Positions 63,872-64,000 of a DNA stretch of 64,000 nucleotides are shown in pieces (position 1 is the first letter of the stretch; every line of letters begins with the position of its first letter). The stretch spans positions 124,501 to 188,500 of the forward strand of contig JAOPHQ010002852.1 in assembly GCA_030340625.1 (NCBI GenBank), in the 5' to 3' direction. Made by a program: the position numbers and the translations under genes. The notes below the pieces were generated by a model, which saw only the letters and a list, made by a program, of their open reading frames with translations, had not been told where the DNA came from and searched no databases. This DNA is from Merluccius polli (Eukaryota; Chordata; Actinopteri; Gadiformes; Merlucciidae).

Positions 63872-64000
63872 TTACTAACCCGTTATTATTAGTAGGTAGA
63901 GCTTTTTGGTATCTTTTGGCCTCATTTAAACGTTGAAATTGCAGCTAAATAGCCGTTCATTATTAAAACCCTTATAAAACCATTAACCCCACACTTTCCG
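63872..64000 (+). repeat. Dispersed repeat, copy 2 (cut by window end)
   Basis: Direct-orientation match of 35233-35371 starting TTACTAACCCGTTATTATTA; it continues beyond the window. Confidence 0.8.

Overview
The window looks like a teleost fish chromosome, most of it a very long, repeat-rich intron. Three things point to fish: a vertebrate MAGI-family first exon (best match MAGI3), fish-type transposons (an L1/Tx1-like LINE, an L2-like LINE tail, hAT and TTAA-flanked non-autonomous DNA elements, and a Gmr1-type Ty3/Gypsy retrotransposon), and an extreme density of (GT)n/(CA)n microsatellites and long G or C runs. Gmr1-type elements were first named from Atlantic cod, and such microsatellite density is reported for gadids, so a cod-like fish is possible. 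I cannot prove the species from sequence alone.

Layout. Bases 1-650 are AT-rich upstream DNA. Bases 650-2020 are a GC-rich, TATA-less promoter/5'UTR zone with a GC box, inverted CCAAT boxes, a striking nested palindrome (659-708) and a 220-bp CT tract. The only confident host coding segment is 2022-2331 on the plus strand, the first coding exon of magi3, ending in a phase-1 donor. No second exon was recognised, so about 61.7 kb after it is read as intron 1 (inference).

The intron is a mosaic. A degraded L1/Tx1-like LINE lies on the minus strand at about 7.6-10.2 kb and carries a solo LTR. Next comes a candidate DNA element holding a 100-bp tandem repeat. A 1.4-kb tandem duplication with (GT)n at its joins runs from 11.8 to 14.7 kb, and a 33-bp minisatellite lies at 18.4-18.7 kb. 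A 1.08-kb non-autonomous hAT with a perfect 8-bp target duplication occupies 22317-23397. The Gmr1-type LTR retrotransposon (26045-30977, minus strand) has nearly identical LTRs, a 5-bp target duplication and integrase placed before reverse transcriptase. A hAT relic with a BED finger lies at 38.6-39.7 kb, and a 3.86-kb hAT transposon with a decayed, intron-containing transposase at 40731-44586. Two TTAA-type MITEs (50.4 and 58.4 kb), an L2 tail (56.2-56.7 kb) and a 75-bp-armed inverted repeat (60.65-61.19 kb) follow.

How it fits together. Apart from magi3 the coding capacity belongs to selfish elements. The LTR retrotransposon, the LINE and the solo LTR are antisense to magi3; the 3.86-kb hAT and the L2 tail are in sense. 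Many coding breaks in the retrotransposon sit at or near G/C runs, so sequence or assembly error must be separated from true decay.
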